Source of the DNA: Thermoplasmatales archaeon I-plasma
GTDB taxonomy: Archaea; Thermoplasmatota; Thermoplasmata; Thermoplasmatales; GCA-001856825
Assembly (NCBI GenBank): GCA_001856825.1
Contig: ATMD01000004.1
Span: forward strand, 255,919 to 319,918
DNA: 64,000 nucleotides
Reading direction: 5' to 3'
Shown here: piece by piece, positions 28,440-37,789 of the stretch
Layout of the letters: each line of letters opens with the position of its first letter
Numbering within the stretch: the first letter of the stretch is position 1
Position numbers and translations under genes: made by a program
Notes under the pieces: generated by a model
What the model was told of the DNA's origin: nothing
Databases searched by the model: none
What the model saw: the letters and a program-made list of their open reading frames with translations, nothing else

Positions 28440-31400
28440 CTACGCTGTTATCTTTTCAAGGCTCACTTCCAACTCGAGACCGGAAATGTCCCACTTCTTT
28501 CTGGATCCGTTGACCTTTGATGACTCTTCTGCCTGCGTGCTTGCAAGTATGTACTCCCTGAACGATGAAAATGCTTCCATCAGCGCTTCGTCACCTTCGA
28601 CGTGAAGATATATCCTGTCCGTATAATTTAGATTGGCATCCTTCCTCATACTCTGTATCCTCCTGATCATTTCCCTCGCTAGTCCCTCTAGGTAAAGGGA
28701 CTTATCGAATTCCTTGTAGATGAGAATACTGTTATTTGCTATATCATCTGAAACGTATCTTTCATCAAGGACTTCCTTTCTTTCCACTTCATTCTCTGTT
28801 ATCTTCTTGCCCATGACGGTTGTGTGCCCTGATTCTTTAAATTCATTCTGTCTTTCTTCTGATTCAAACTCCCTTGCCGCTTCGTTAAGGTCCTTTCCGA
28901 ATATTTTCCCAGTGGCCTTTCTATTTAGGGAGTAGCTGTATTTCAGATAGGAATTCACGTTTCCTATCACTATGTCCTTGGTATTGAGTTCCTTCTGGAT
29001 GAGGTAACCAAATTTCTTAACGATATCAGCGTACCTGTAGTCTGTCACCACAATCTCCTTCACAGGTCTTCTGAGTATGAGTCCATTCTTCTGCCTTATT
29101 CTCCTTCCTGCTTCCACAAGCTCTTTCACCAAATTCATCTCTTCAATCACAGAAGCGTCGTACCCTGCCGGCTCCGGGAATGACGACAAGTGGACAGATT
29201 CCTCTCCAGTCATTTTCATGTAGAGGTAGTCCGAAAAATACGGCGCGAATGGAGCGAGCATTTTTACTATGCTGGTCAGTGCCGTATAGGTAACGAAGTA
29301 TGAAGACCTCTTTTCGTCCGTTATCTCCCCTCCCCAAAATGTATCCCTTGACAGTCGAAGGTACCATTGACTCAAGTCCATCACGAGATCCTTTATGCTA
29401 TCAATTGCAAGATGTGGGTCATATTCGTTCATGTACTTTGTGACGGACGAGACACATTCGTTGGTTCTGTCGAGCATCCACTTGTCCAGATCGGAGACAA
29501 CCTTCTCTTCCCTAGGCAGCCATTTATCCAATCTCGCATTCGTCGAGAAGAGCAAGTAAGAATTGTATATTGTTCCAAGTAGTTTTCTGGAAAATTCAAG
29601 TGCAACTTCTTCCGAGAACCTCTTGGTCTTCCAGGGTGGTCCCTGAAAGAAGAACAGCCTGAGTGAGTCCGTTCCTATTCTGTCCATTATGACCAGTGGA
29701 TCAACCTGGTCTCCCCTGGACTTGCTCATCTTTTCTCCCTTAGAATTAAGTACAAATTCCATGACTACTACGTTCTTGTATGCGTTCCTGTCAAATACCA
29801 AGGAAGATATGACGTGCAGTGAATAGAACCATCCCCTGGTCTGGTCTATAGCTTCTGTTATGAAGTCTACTGGGTTATTTTCCCTGAACAGTTCAGCATT
29901 TTCAAATGGGTAGTGAAATTGGGCAAAGAATGCCGATCCTGAGTCGAACCACGTATCTATCGGATACGGTTCCCTTACCATCTCCTTCCCGCACTCCTTG
30001 CACCTTACCTTGATCTCATCAACCATAGGCCGGTGCAGCTCAAAATATGGTGGAATGCTTGTAGAATTCTCTATTAGTTCCTTCTTGCTTCCGGGTACGA
30101 AAACGTGGTTGTTCTTGCACGTCCAGACTGGCAATGGTGTCCCCCAGAATCTGTTTCTAGAAAGTGCCCAGTCCTTCCCTTCCTCCAGAAAATTCCCGAA
30201 CCTTCCATCCCTTATGTGTTCTGGCTTCCAGTTGACCCTCTTGTTGTATTCTACAATCTTGTCCTTTGCCTTTGATACACCGATATACCACGACTCAACG
30301 GGGTAGAATATCAGGCGAGTACCACATCTCCAGCAAAAGGGGTAGGTATGGGAAGTATTTTCAGTCTTCAGAAGTTGCCTGGATTCCCTCAGATACTCTA
30401 TTATTTTCTCACTAGCTGCCTGGACATCCATACCTTTCCACGGTGAATCCAGAGATATCTTGCCCGTATCATCCACAGTTATGTACAACTCCCCGTTCTC
30501 CCTTTTTAGAACGACGTAATCATCAGCGCCAAAAGCAGGTGCTGCGTGAACTATTCCTGAACCATCCTCCTTTGTGACAAAATCACCCGCTACCACATAC
30601 AACCCAGTGTTTACCCTGAGATAGGGGATTAACTGCTCATACCTTGTTCCCACGAGCTGGGACCCCTTTCTGGTTTCCAGTACTTCGTATTTCTTTAGGA
30701 CAGCCTTCGCCCTTTCCTCTACTATCCATAACTTCTCTCCTCTGTAATCGACCAGGATATAATTGAAATTGGGGTTGACTGCAAGGTATTCATTTGCGGG
30801 GAGTGTCCAGGGGGTAGTAGTCCACACTACGAAGTACTCGTCTTTCCCCTCTATCTTGAACTTTACGTAAATTGATACGTCATCCACTTCCTTGTAACCC
30901 TGTGAAACCTCATGCGCACTCAGGGTAGTTCCGCATCTGGGGCAGTATGGGGAGATCCTGAAATCCTTGAAAAGGAGCCCCTTCTTGTAAAGCTCCTTAA
31001 GCGCCCACCATACGCTTTCTATATACTCGTCCTTCATGGTAACATAGGCCTTGTCGTAATCTACCCAAAACCCAAGCCTCTTTGATGCCTTCTCCCATAT
31101 CTTGACGTATTCGAATACGCTTTCCTTGCATAATGCATTGAACTTAGAAAGACCCATTTTCTCAATTTCAGCCTTGTTCTTTATTCCCAGTCTCTTCTCC
31201 ACCTCAATCTCGACAGGAAGCCCATGGCAATCCCAGCCAGCGATTCTGGGGTTTATGTAGAACCCCTTCATTGTCTTGTATCTCAGGAACAGGTCTTTCA
31301 TTGCTCTTGTCTCTGCGTGCCCTATATGTGGAGGCCCATTCGCAGTTGGCGGTCCTTCTACGAAGGAAAACCTGGTCTTCCCCTCGTTCATTTTGAATGA

Positions 31401-31508
31401 TCGCTGCATTATGTCATTTCTTTCCCAGTAATCTGCAACTTCCCTTTCTATCTGCAGCGAATCAAATGATTGAGGAACTTCATCCAGCATGAACAACTTT
31501 ATGTTCAT
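28440..31508 (-). CDS. ileS: Isoleucyl-tRNA synthetase
   Basis: Class Ia synthetase of 1022 aa, the archaeal/eukaryotic-type length. The HIGH motif is GPPHIGHAE near residue 60. The CP1 editing domain contains YFVVWTTTPWTLPANE. KMSKSRG (KMSKS) lies near residue 595. Zinc-type cysteine pairs are seen (CPRCG, CWRCG, CKECG). A long anticodon-binding C-terminal region ends the protein. ATG at 31508; an in-frame ATG at 31490 is an alternative start. Minus strand, divergent from the L44e operon. Confidence 0.95.
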   Translation of the reverse strand: MNIKLFMLDEVPQSFDSLQIEREVADYWERNDIMQRSFKMNEGKTRFSFVEGPPTANGPPHIGHAETRAMKDLFLRYKTMKGFYINPRIAGWDCHGLPVEIEVEKRLGIKNKAEIEKMGLSKFNALCKESVFEYVKIWEKASKRLGFWVDYDKAYVTMKDEYIESVWWALKELYKKGLLFKDFRISPYCPRCGTTLSAHEVSQGYKEVDDVSIYVKFKIEGKDEYFVVWTTTPWTLPANEYLAVNPNFNYILVDYRGEKLWIVEERAKAVLKKYEVLETRKGSQLVGTRYEQLIPYLRVNTGLYVVAGDFVTKEDGSGIVHAAPAFGADDYVVLKRENGELYITVDDTGKISLDSPWKGMDVQAASEKIIEYLRESRQLLKTENTSHTYPFCWRCGTRLIFYPVESWYIGVSKAKDKIVEYNKRVNWKPEHIRDGRFGNFLEEGKDWALSRNRFWGTPLPVWTCKNNHVFVPGSKKELIENSTSIPPYFELHRPMVDEIKVRCKECGKEMVREPYPIDTWFDSGSAFFAQFHYPFENAELFRENNPVDFITEAIDQTRGWFYSLHVISSLVFDRNAYKNVVVMEFVLNSKGEKMSKSRGDQVDPLVIMDRIGTDSLRLFFFQGPPWKTKRFSEEVALEFSRKLLGTIYNSYLLFSTNARLDKWLPREEKVVSDLDKWMLDRTNECVSSVTKYMNEYDPHLAIDSIKDLVMDLSQWYLRLSRDTFWGGEITDEKRSSYFVTYTALTSIVKMLAPFAPYFSDYLYMKMTGEESVHLSSFPEPAGYDASVIEEMNLVKELVEAGRRIRQKNGLILRRPVKEIVVTDYRYADIVKKFGYLIQKELNTKDIVIGNVNSYLKYSYSLNRKATGKIFGKDLNEAAREFESEERQNEFKESGHTTVMGKKITENEVERKEVLDERYVSDDIANNSILIYKEFDKSLYLEGLAREMIRRIQSMRKDANLNYTDRIYLHVEGDEALMEAFSSFREYILASTQAEESSKVNGSRKKWDISGLELEVSLEKITA

Positions 31509-31628
31509 CAGATTGATAATTTTTGTCCAATCGGCAGTCCTGAAGGATTTTTAGCTTGTTGAAATTTCACAAATCCGTCCTAGACCTGCTCTTTTTCGAG
31601 AATTTGAGTCAATTTTCATTGACAAATT

Positions 31629-31637
31629 CTTATATAT
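31629..31637 (+). promoter_or_regulatory. TATA box for the L44e-S27e-aIF2alpha operon
   Basis: TTATATATT lies about 40 nt before the TTG start of rpl44e. Transcription would begin about 15-18 nt before it, leaving room for the GGTGAT ribosome-binding sequence. Confidence 0.55.
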
Positions 31638-31673
31638 TCATTTCAAATTCCCTTTGCAACACCGGTGATAAGA

Positions 31674-31961
31674 TTGAAGTTACCTAGAAAGGTTATGAGA
31701 TATTGCCCTCACTGTAAGAAACATACTCTTCAGGAGATCGAGAGAGTCAAAAAGAAGAAAGCGAGCGAGCTCAGGAAAGGGCAGAGACGCTTCAGGAGGA
31801 CAACATCTGGTTATGGAGGTTTCCCAAGGCCAGTTTACGAAGGCAGGGAGAAACCCACAAAGAGGATCAACATAAGGTACAGATGTCTGGAATGCAAGAA
31901 GGCTTACCATACCCCGACTTGGAGGGCAAAGAAGTTTGAACTAGCAGAGGCTGAGGCATAA
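31674..31961 (+). CDS. rpl44e: Ribosomal protein L44e
   Basis: Large-subunit protein with a zinc ribbon: CPHC near residue 11 and CLEC near residue 74. TTG at 31674 is taken as start because the product then begins MKLPRKVMRYCPHC like other L44e proteins and GGTGAT precedes it by about four bases. A GTG at 31665 lies inside that ribosome-binding sequence. First gene of the conserved group L44e - S27e - aIF2alpha - Nop10 - PAC2. Confidence 0.94.
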   Translation: MKLPRKVMRYCPHCKKHTLQEIERVKKKKASELRKGQRRFRRTTSGYGGFPRPVYEGREKPTKRINIRYRCLECKKAYHTPTWRAKKFELAEAEA

Positions 31962-32150
31962 ATGACTACCAAGATAAAGGGAATGGACAAATCGTTCATC
32001 AAGGTTAAATGCCCTGATTGCGGAACAGAGACTATTACTTATGCAAGGGGATCTACAGAAGTGAAGTGCCCCGTTTGCAATACCGTTCTTGCTAAACCGA
32101 CAGGTGGAAAGTTCGAGATAAACGGACAGATTGTCGGAGAATTCAAATGA
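31962..32150 (+). CDS. rps27e: Ribosomal protein S27e
   Basis: 62-residue zinc-ribbon protein of the small subunit, with Cys17, Cys20, Cys36 and Cys39 in CPDC and CPVC. The ending KPTGGKFEINGQIV is typical. The ATG directly follows the L44e stop, and the stop overlaps the next start (ATGA). Confidence 0.94.
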   Translation: MTTKIKGMDKSFIKVKCPDCGTETITYARGSTEVKCPVCNTVLAKPTGGKFEINGQIVGEFK

Positions 32151-32902
32151 AGAAGAGGGACCCAGAGATTGGAGATCTCGTCGTTTGTACAGTAAAGGAC
32201 GTCAGGGATTTTGGAGTGGTCTGCAGCCTGGACGAATATAAGGGAAAGGAAGGTTTCATCCATATTACTGAGGTTTCCTCCGGTTGGATCAAGTACATCA
32301 GGGATTACGTGAGGGAAGGGAAGAGAATCGTATGCAAGGTATTGGATGCAAATCCCTCTAGAGGCAGGTTTGATCTATCTCTCCGGAGGGTAAATGATCA
32401 CCAGAGGAGGGAGAAGCTTAAAGAGTGGAAGAATGAGCAGAGGGCTGAGAAAATTCTCGAGAATCTCTCAAACCAGTTTCCCGGCAAAATAGAAAAGAAC
32501 GCAGCAGAAGTGCTGGAAGAGAAGTTCGGCACCCTTGCAGATGCTTTAGATTTCGCTGCTGCTGAACCGGAACAATTCCTCAGCGACTTAAACAACAAGG
32601 AATGGGCATCCATAATATTAGGATACGCTAAAGAGAACCTGAAGCCACCGATGGCAGAGGTAAGGGGCACAATAAAACTGAAACATAACTCCGGAGACGG
32701 TATAGACATCATAAAGAAGGCGCTTCAAGTCGGAGAGAGGGATGGGATAACAATCACATATCTGGGGGCGCCGCAGTACAGGATAATTTCTCAGGCAGAT
32801 GACATGAAGATGGCAGAGGAGAACATGAAGAAGAGCGGAGAGGAAATAATAGCCTACCTCAAGAAGCACGGTGGGGTTGGAGAGGGACCAGTGAAAGAGT
32901 GA
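32147..32902 (+). CDS. eif2a: Translation initiation factor aIF2 alpha subunit
   Basis: Alpha subunit of the heterotrimeric factor that brings initiator tRNA to the ribosome (251 aa). It has an N-terminal S1 domain (GFIHITEVSSGWIKYIRDYV, then SRGRFDLSLRRV), a helical middle and a C-terminal alpha-beta domain (ITYLGAPQYRII). The eukaryotic regulatory serine context is not conserved. Operon-internal, with four-base overlaps on both sides. Confidence 0.94.
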   Translation: MKKRDPEIGDLVVCTVKDVRDFGVVCSLDEYKGKEGFIHITEVSSGWIKYIRDYVREGKRIVCKVLDANPSRGRFDLSLRRVNDHQRREKLKEWKNEQRAEKILENLSNQFPGKIEKNAAEVLEEKFGTLADALDFAAAEPEQFLSDLNNKEWASIILGYAKENLKPPMAEVRGTIKLKHNSGDGIDIIKKALQVGERDGITITYLGAPQYRIISQADDMKMAEENMKKSGEEIIAYLKKHGGVGEGPVKE

Positions 32903-33060
32903 AGACCCTAATCTTCAAATGCACAGTTTGCGGTACATACACCATGGAATACAAGTGTCCTAAATGTGGCTCACCTACAATTTCGACTATACCCCCGAGA
33001 TTCTCCCCGCAGGACAGGTACGGAAAGTACAGAATGAGAATGTTATATGGAAAGGAGTGA
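32899..33060 (+). CDS. nop10: Nop10, H/ACA RNP subunit
   Basis: 53-residue protein of the H/ACA pseudouridylation particle; it binds Cbf5. A zinc ribbon (Cys8, Cys11, Cys20, Cys23) is followed by the conserved tail with IPPRFSPQDRYGKYR. The GTG start overlaps the aIF2alpha stop (GTGA). Its catalytic partner Cbf5 is encoded about 4 kb away on the other strand. Confidence 0.92.
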   Translation: MKTLIFKCTVCGTYTMEYKCPKCGSPTISTIPPRFSPQDRYGKYRMRMLYGKE

Positions 33061-33064
33061 AAAT

Positions 33065-33817
33065 ATGGAAAGCGTGATAGTTAGAATGGAAGAAGATGTA
33101 AAATTGAAGAATTCAGTTTTGATAGTAGGGTTGCCAGGGATAGGAAATGTGGGCAAGATAACTGCTGACTTCCTGATTGAGAGCCTGAAGGCAAAGAAAC
33201 TTGCAGATGTATTCTCTCAGCACCTCCCACCTCAGGTACTTATGAACGAGGATGCGTATGCACGACTGGTAAGGAATGAACTGTACTACAAAAAAAGAAA
33301 AGAGGGGGACCTGATATTCTTCACCGGCGATTTCCAGGGGCTGACTTCCCAGGGGCAGTATGAAATATGCTACAAGGTACTTGAGCTTGGAAAGAAACTG
33401 GATGTCAAGCAAATAATCACACTAGGAGGGTACCAGATAGGAAAACTTATGGAAATACCAAGAGTCCTGGGTGCATATACTTCAAGGGAATTCAGGGATG
33501 AGGTTGAAAAACTTGGCGTAATATTCTCAAAGAATGAGCCAGGTGGAGGCATCGTTGGAGGTGCAGGCTTGTTCCTAGGGATAGGAATGGAGCTATTTGA
33601 ACTTCCTGGAATATGTCTTATGGGAGAGACGTCAGGATATTTCACCGACCCAAAATCTGCAAAACAGGTTACCAAGGTTCTGGTAGACTATCTGAAGCTC
33701 GGAACAGATACGTCAGGCCTGGATGAGAGAATTAAGGAAATTGAGGACATTACAAACAGGATGATTGAAAGTCCACCTCAAGAGGAAAGGAAGGAAGACC
33801 TGGGCTATTTCGGATGA
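33065..33817 (+). CDS. PAC2-family proteasome assembly chaperone
   Basis: Archaeal PAC2/PbaB-like protein, probably an ATP-independent chaperone for proteasome assembly. Family marks are LIVGLPGIGNVGKI near the N-terminus, FTGDFQGLTSQGQYEI, TLGGYQIG, and LPGICLMGETSGYF. The start is ATG at 33065, preceded by GGAGTG at the end of nop10; an in-frame ATG at 33047 would overlap nop10. Last gene of its operon. Confidence 0.87.
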   Translation: MESVIVRMEEDVKLKNSVLIVGLPGIGNVGKITADFLIESLKAKKLADVFSQHLPPQVLMNEDAYARLVRNELYYKKRKEGDLIFFTGDFQGLTSQGQYEICYKVLELGKKLDVKQIITLGGYQIGKLMEIPRVLGAYTSREFRDEVEKLGVIFSKNEPGGGIVGGAGLFLGIGMELFELPGICLMGETSGYFTDPKSAKQVTKVLVDYLKLGTDTSGLDERIKEIEDITNRMIESPPQEERKEDLGYFG

Positions 33818-33863
33818 ATACTAAACATTCATTGTGGAATATTTTCAAGAATCGGCAAAATTC

Positions 33864-34184
33864 TCATTTACTCAAAATAGCATCTATCATCTTCCTGTAC
33901 TCGGGATTGATGGAATAATAAGTGTATCTCCATTCTTCCCTCTTTTTTAGTAACCCTCTCTCATACATTTTGTGTAGGTGAGCAGTGACAGTTGGTTGTG
34001 GAATGCTGAGGGCTGATTCAAGATCACAGGTACAAACTTCCGGATATTCCGTCAGGATTTGAAGGATGGCAATCCTTGTACTGTTTGCTACACCACCAAG
34101 GATTTCAGCCAATTTTTGATACTTACTCGCATCAACTTTTTTCACGTTGCTCACAGTGCATGACCTCACCTCTTCATTTTTCAC
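33864..34184 (-). CDS. arsR: ArsR-family arsenic-responsive repressor
   Basis: Winged-helix metalloregulator (106 aa). The metal-sensing motif is EVCTCDL (Cys51 and Cys53), like the ELCVCDL arsenite/antimonite site of ArsR; Cys9 could be a third ligand. The recognition helix is SIPQPTVTAHLHKM. It overlaps the acr3 gene by 11 bases, so repressor and pump are co-transcribed and probably autoregulated: As(III) binding would release the operator and switch on export. Confidence 0.88.
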   Translation of the reverse strand: MKNEEVRSCTVSNVKKVDASKYQKLAEILGGVANSTRIAILQILTEYPEVCTCDLESALSIPQPTVTAHLHKMYERGLLKKREEWRYTYYSINPEYRKMIDAILSK

Positions 34185-35223
34185 TCAAATCAACCCCTGC
34201 CTGAATATTTGCCATTGATATACTCTTCCTTCTAGATAACTGTAACCACACTAGAAGTAGCATCAAGGGGATTTCAAGGAGGGGACCTATTGCAGTGGTA
34301 AATATTACATAAGGGTAGGCCGAAAATGCTACAATAGCAATGGCTATGCTTATCTCGAAATCCCTTGCGGAAACAGTGAAACCGATCGCGGTTGAATCTG
34401 GATAATCGAACTTTGCCTTCCTAGATGAAAGGTAGCCAAGTTGGAAGAGAACGAAATAGAAGGACAACATTATGATGCCGACCATCCAAACCAGGAACAG
34501 GTGGTCAACTATTCCTGAACCCTCGCTCCAAAATATGCTTATAATCGTGAATAGGAGAGCGATTATCTGCACCGAGCCAAGCAAGTTCAACAATTTAGTG
34601 AAGAACATCTTCTTGCCAAGGAGGAATCTTGTAAGAAATCCAGCTACAAGGGGACTGACTAGGTAAAGGAGCACGCTTTTCAGGATAACTAATGGCTCGA
34701 TTACCAGTTCAGTTCTTGCCAGCAGGTAAACGAGGAAGGGAGTGGTAACTACCTGGATTATAGAATTCCAGGCTACGAACGAGACTCCTAATGCAAGATT
34801 TCCACGGGCAAGATCTGTCCATACCATCACCATTGCAATACAGGGTGCAACCCCAAGAAGTATTATCCCTACAAGCAGCTGTGATCCTATTTGCGTCCCA
34901 ATCAGTCCCATCCTCTCAAAGACACCAAAGATGAAAATGTAGGCCAGTCCGGCAACCAGAAAAGGTGCAATTGCATAATTCAGGAAAACCATGAGACCAA
35001 GCTTCTTGACATCCTTCATCCCCCTGCCTATCTCTTTCACATGAACCTTTGTCATTGCTGGATAAATCATAAAGAAGAGGCCAATTGGTATCCCAAATGT
35101 TGCTACTCCTCCAGAATATTTATTTGCATTGAAGCTCAGTTCTACGCCCAAAATCATTGATACCAACACGAATACCGGAAAGAGGATGGTGCGAAGCGGA
35201 AGCGATCTTCCCTTACCTGTCAA
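34174..35223 (-). CDS. acr3: Arsenite efflux permease Acr3
   Basis: Ten-helix membrane transporter of the ACR3/BART family that extrudes As(OH)3. The essential cysteine is in GVAPCIAMVMVWTDLARGN near residue 130, and FTVSARDFEISIAIA in the second half is also diagnostic. The TTG at 35223 is chosen because GGGGAGGTGA sits four bases before it; a TTG at 35247 opens a longer frame across that site. A TATA box is 50-60 nt upstream. Confidence 0.9.
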   Translation of the reverse strand: MTGKGRSLPLRTILFPVFVLVSMILGVELSFNANKYSGGVATFGIPIGLFFMIYPAMTKVHVKEIGRGMKDVKKLGLMVFLNYAIAPFLVAGLAYIFIFGVFERMGLIGTQIGSQLLVGIILLGVAPCIAMVMVWTDLARGNLALGVSFVAWNSIIQVVTTPFLVYLLARTELVIEPLVILKSVLLYLVSPLVAGFLTRFLLGKKMFFTKLLNLLGSVQIIALLFTIISIFWSEGSGIVDHLFLVWMVGIIMLSFYFVLFQLGYLSSRKAKFDYPDSTAIGFTVSARDFEISIAIAIVAFSAYPYVIFTTAIGPLLEIPLMLLLVWLQLSRRKSISMANIQAGVDLSEK

Positions 35224-35272
35224 TGTTTCACCTCCCCTTGTTCCCAAACTAGTGAAATCACGTTCCTCCAGT

Positions 35273-35282
35273 CCATATATAG
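35273..35282 (-). promoter_or_regulatory. TATA box for acr3-arsR
   Basis: CTATATATGG on the minus strand, about 55 nt before the acr3 start. This gives a leader of about 30 nt that contains the strong ribosome-binding site. I found no clear dyad overlapping the box. Confidence 0.55.
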
Positions 35283-35428
35283 CCAGCCTTCTGAGAGCAC
35301 CTTGTTCAATAATATTGTCATATTAATCTGTTATGATATGAATGAAGATACATTCACCTCATTCCGTACCTTATTTACAGGCCTACAGAACAACTAAAAA
35401 AATTTATACAGAATATATATTAGCGCTC

Positions 35429-35593
35429 ATGGAAGAATTGCTTGTTCACTTCGATATATTCACGGAAAACTCCAAGTTCATAGCCAAAGTCAAGAGCGAA
35501 ATGGGGGGCCTTAGAGAATTTTCCGCTAGGAATATTGACAAGCTAATGGAGCAAGTCATTATAGACGTGAGCGAGGAGTTCGAGAACATTTAG
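35429..35593 (+). CDS. 54-residue protein of unknown function
   Basis: A short, charged, probably helical protein (MEELLVHFDIFTENSKF to VSEEFENI). The frame is open back to an ATG at 35342, but ATTTATACA at 35402-35410 lies 24 nt before the ATG at 35429, which supports the shorter leaderless product. No cysteines, no membrane helix. Family not recognised. It lies alone between the divergent acr3 and the antiporter gene. Confidence 0.5.
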   Translation: MEELLVHFDIFTENSKFIAKVKSEMGGLREFSARNIDKLMEQVIIDVSEEFENI

Positions 35594-35648
35594 CATCTCC
35601 CGGTAGGGATTGAAAAGCCGTTTTGCAGTCATTCAGATCCGGCCTCAT

Positions 35649-36890
35649 TCAGCTGGATCGGGTATCCTCTTTGTGAAGAGCCCTGTATATCCTCCCCATT
35701 AGAAGGGGCTGTATTGTTAGGGATGTGAAGACTATCACCAGAACAATTGCCTCAATGGCCTGACCCCAGTACTGGAGCAAAATGTTGTTTGCAGCGTCTC
35801 CCATGATCAGGACTGTTGGAGCCAGTATCGCAGGGAAAACGCCCCTTGTCCCCTCCAGGCCTACGAAAAGGAGATCTTCGTACTTGATGCTCAAGTCTAT
35901 TGAACCAGCGAGCACCACTGCCAGGGGCCTGATTACGAATATCAGTATGAGAGCAATAAGCACTCCAGGTATAACAAAACGAATCAATATGGACAGGTTG
36001 ATTGAAGCCCCAAGGAAAACGAATATCAGTATGGCTGCAAAAGTAGATATGTTGTCCATGAACAGCTTATAACTCTCGAATTCGGGATCCCTCGGCATGA
36101 AGTTACCGGCAAGTACGCCGAATATAGCTGCAGCCATATATCCAGAACCCCCGACAACTAGAGTTATGGAATATGCTGACAACCCGAACAGAAGGAACAT
36201 TGCAGTGTAGTATTCCTTGAAATCCTTAGGCAGTTTGACCCGAAGAAAATAGAGAAGCCCGAAAAGTGCTCCTGCAATGAGCAACGGAAATGAACCCTGA
36301 GTGATTATAACATATAGGAAAACATTGTTGAAAACGAATGGAGACGACTGGACGTACGATATATTTTTTGGGAAAAATATGAGGATTACAGTTACGAGGA
36401 AAAGGAAAGAGAATGGATCATTGAAAACAGATTCAGTGACAAGAAGGGTGGAGGGAACTTCAGATACCTTTGTTTTTCTTAGGGATGTGATGACAGATGC
36501 TGGATCTGTAGAAGAAATTATTGCGCCTACCATGAATCCCACCCAAACTGGTGCGCGCAGCATGAATACTAGAACCACACCTGTTGTTATTCCAGTGACG
36601 AAGAGAACGAACGTGAGCATCATGGAAAGCGGTTTTACTATCCTTCTTAGCAGATATCTAGGAATCTTTGCTGATTCTGCAAGTATAACGAATGCAGCAC
36701 CTATAGGTCCAATGTAATTGTAGAAGAGAACCTCTGCCTCGCCAGGTCTGATAAGATAGAGCACTGGACCGACTAAAATTCCAAGCAGGATCAGATATGG
36801 GATGTATACAGTTCCTGTGAGCCTCGCAATCAACGTCGCAAGGTATCCAAGTGTGAGTGCAATTAGGATAGGAGCAAGGAAACTGTACAC
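35649..36890 (-). CDS. Cation/proton antiporter (NhaP/CPA1 type)
   Basis: Membrane protein of 413 aa with about 12 transmembrane helices. The ion-binding signature of the CPA superfamily is present: ISSTDPASV near residue 128 and TESVFNDPFSFLF near residue 152. Likely exchanges Na+ or K+ for H+, useful for pH homeostasis in an acidophile; ion and direction cannot be read from sequence. No C-terminal cytoplasmic regulatory domain. Confidence 0.85.
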   Translation of the reverse strand: MYSFLAPILIALTLGYLATLIARLTGTVYIPYLILLGILVGPVLYLIRPGEAEVLFYNYIGPIGAAFVILAESAKIPRYLLRRIVKPLSMMLTFVLFVTGITTGVVLVFMLRAPVWVGFMVGAIISSTDPASVITSLRKTKVSEVPSTLLVTESVFNDPFSFLFLVTVILIFFPKNISYVQSSPFVFNNVFLYVIITQGSFPLLIAGALFGLLYFLRVKLPKDFKEYYTAMFLLFGLSAYSITLVVGGSGYMAAAIFGVLAGNFMPRDPEFESYKLFMDNISTFAAILIFVFLGASINLSILIRFVIPGVLIALILIFVIRPLAVVLAGSIDLSIKYEDLLFVGLEGTRGVFPAILAPTVLIMGDAANNILLQYWGQAIEAIVLVIVFTSLTIQPLLMGRIYRALHKEDTRSS

Positions 36891-36933
36891 ACTTCTACAA
36901 TAAGGGGATGATTAAAATCTTTTTTTGATTATT

Positions 36934-37782
36934 TCAGGCGCTCTTCCAGCCTTTTGGATAAACGTTTCTGTCTATCAGGACTACAGTGGGCTTGACGTTT
37001 ACCCCATCTCTTATTCCCATTCCGAGCAACTCACCCTTCGGGCTCATGATCCTTACCGTATTCCCCTCTGCCATGTCTTCTAATATTCCCTTTCTGAAAA
37101 CGGTTGCTCCGTGGGCCATCGCATCAATCGCACTTTCCTTTATAACAATCTTTGGGTAGTCCTTCGTAACTTGTTCTGGGTCTATTATCATCTGTGAAAG
37201 CAGTTTATCGTCCCCTTCCTTATAGAGAGTAAATGCATCCTTCAGTTTCTGCAGCGTAGAAAGGTAGGATTCATCTATTGGACCGCTTCTTGTTCTCCTC
37301 AGTTCAACCATATTAGCCCCTACAAGCAACGCATCTCCAATATCCCTGCACAATGTCCTTATATATACCCCCGATTCAACATCAGCCCTGAAGAGGACAT
37401 GCCTCTCCTTCATCTCAAGCAATTGCAGTGAATGTACTGTCCTCTTTCTTAGATTTCTTGCAACTGCTGACCTTAGCGGCGGGAACTGGAATATCTCCCC
37501 CGTGAATTCCTTGAAAATTGCTTCAATCTTCTCCCTGTCCACTAACTTGTGAAGAAGCATGAGAGTGACATATTCCTTTCCTTGTTCGTGTAGAAAATCT
37601 GCAAGTCTTGTTGCCTTCTCGAGACCGACGGGGAGTACGCCCGTGACATTCGGGTCCAGTGTCCCAACATGGCCAGCCTTTGAAATGCCGAGAATTTCCT
37701 TTACCCATGCAGATACCTGGTGAGACGTGGGACCCCTTGGCTTGTCAATGACAACGAACCCGTAACTGATCCTTTCCTCTAT
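36934..37782 (-). CDS. cbf5: tRNA/rRNA pseudouridine synthase Cbf5 (no canonical start codon)
   Basis: Catalytic subunit of H/ACA RNPs (about 282 aa). The TruB-type core has VVIDKPRGPTSHQV and the catalytic Asp in GHVGTLDPNVTG (about residue 43), then SGVYIRTLCRDIG. A C-terminal PUA domain (KIVIKESAIDAMAHGA) follows. The frame is open back to a stop about 40 bases further upstream but holds no ATG, GTG or TTG before the core. The best-placed near-start is ATA at 37782, eight bases after the cmk stop, giving an N-terminus like other Cbf5 proteins. The first in-frame ATG (37560) would remove the active site. Last gene of the super-operon. Confidence 0.85.
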   Translation of the reverse strand: MEERISYGFVVIDKPRGPTSHQVSAWVKEILGISKAGHVGTLDPNVTGVLPVGLEKATRLADFLHEQGKEYVTLMLLHKLVDREKIEAIFKEFTGEIFQFPPLRSAVARNLRKRTVHSLQLLEMKERHVLFRADVESGVYIRTLCRDIGDALLVGANMVELRRTRSGPIDESYLSTLQKLKDAFTLYKEGDDKLLSQMIIDPEQVTKDYPKIVIKESAIDAMAHGATVFRKGILEDMAEGNTVRIMSPKGELLGMGIRDGVNVKPTVVLIDRNVYPKGWKSA

Positions 37783-37789
37783 TGTTCTC

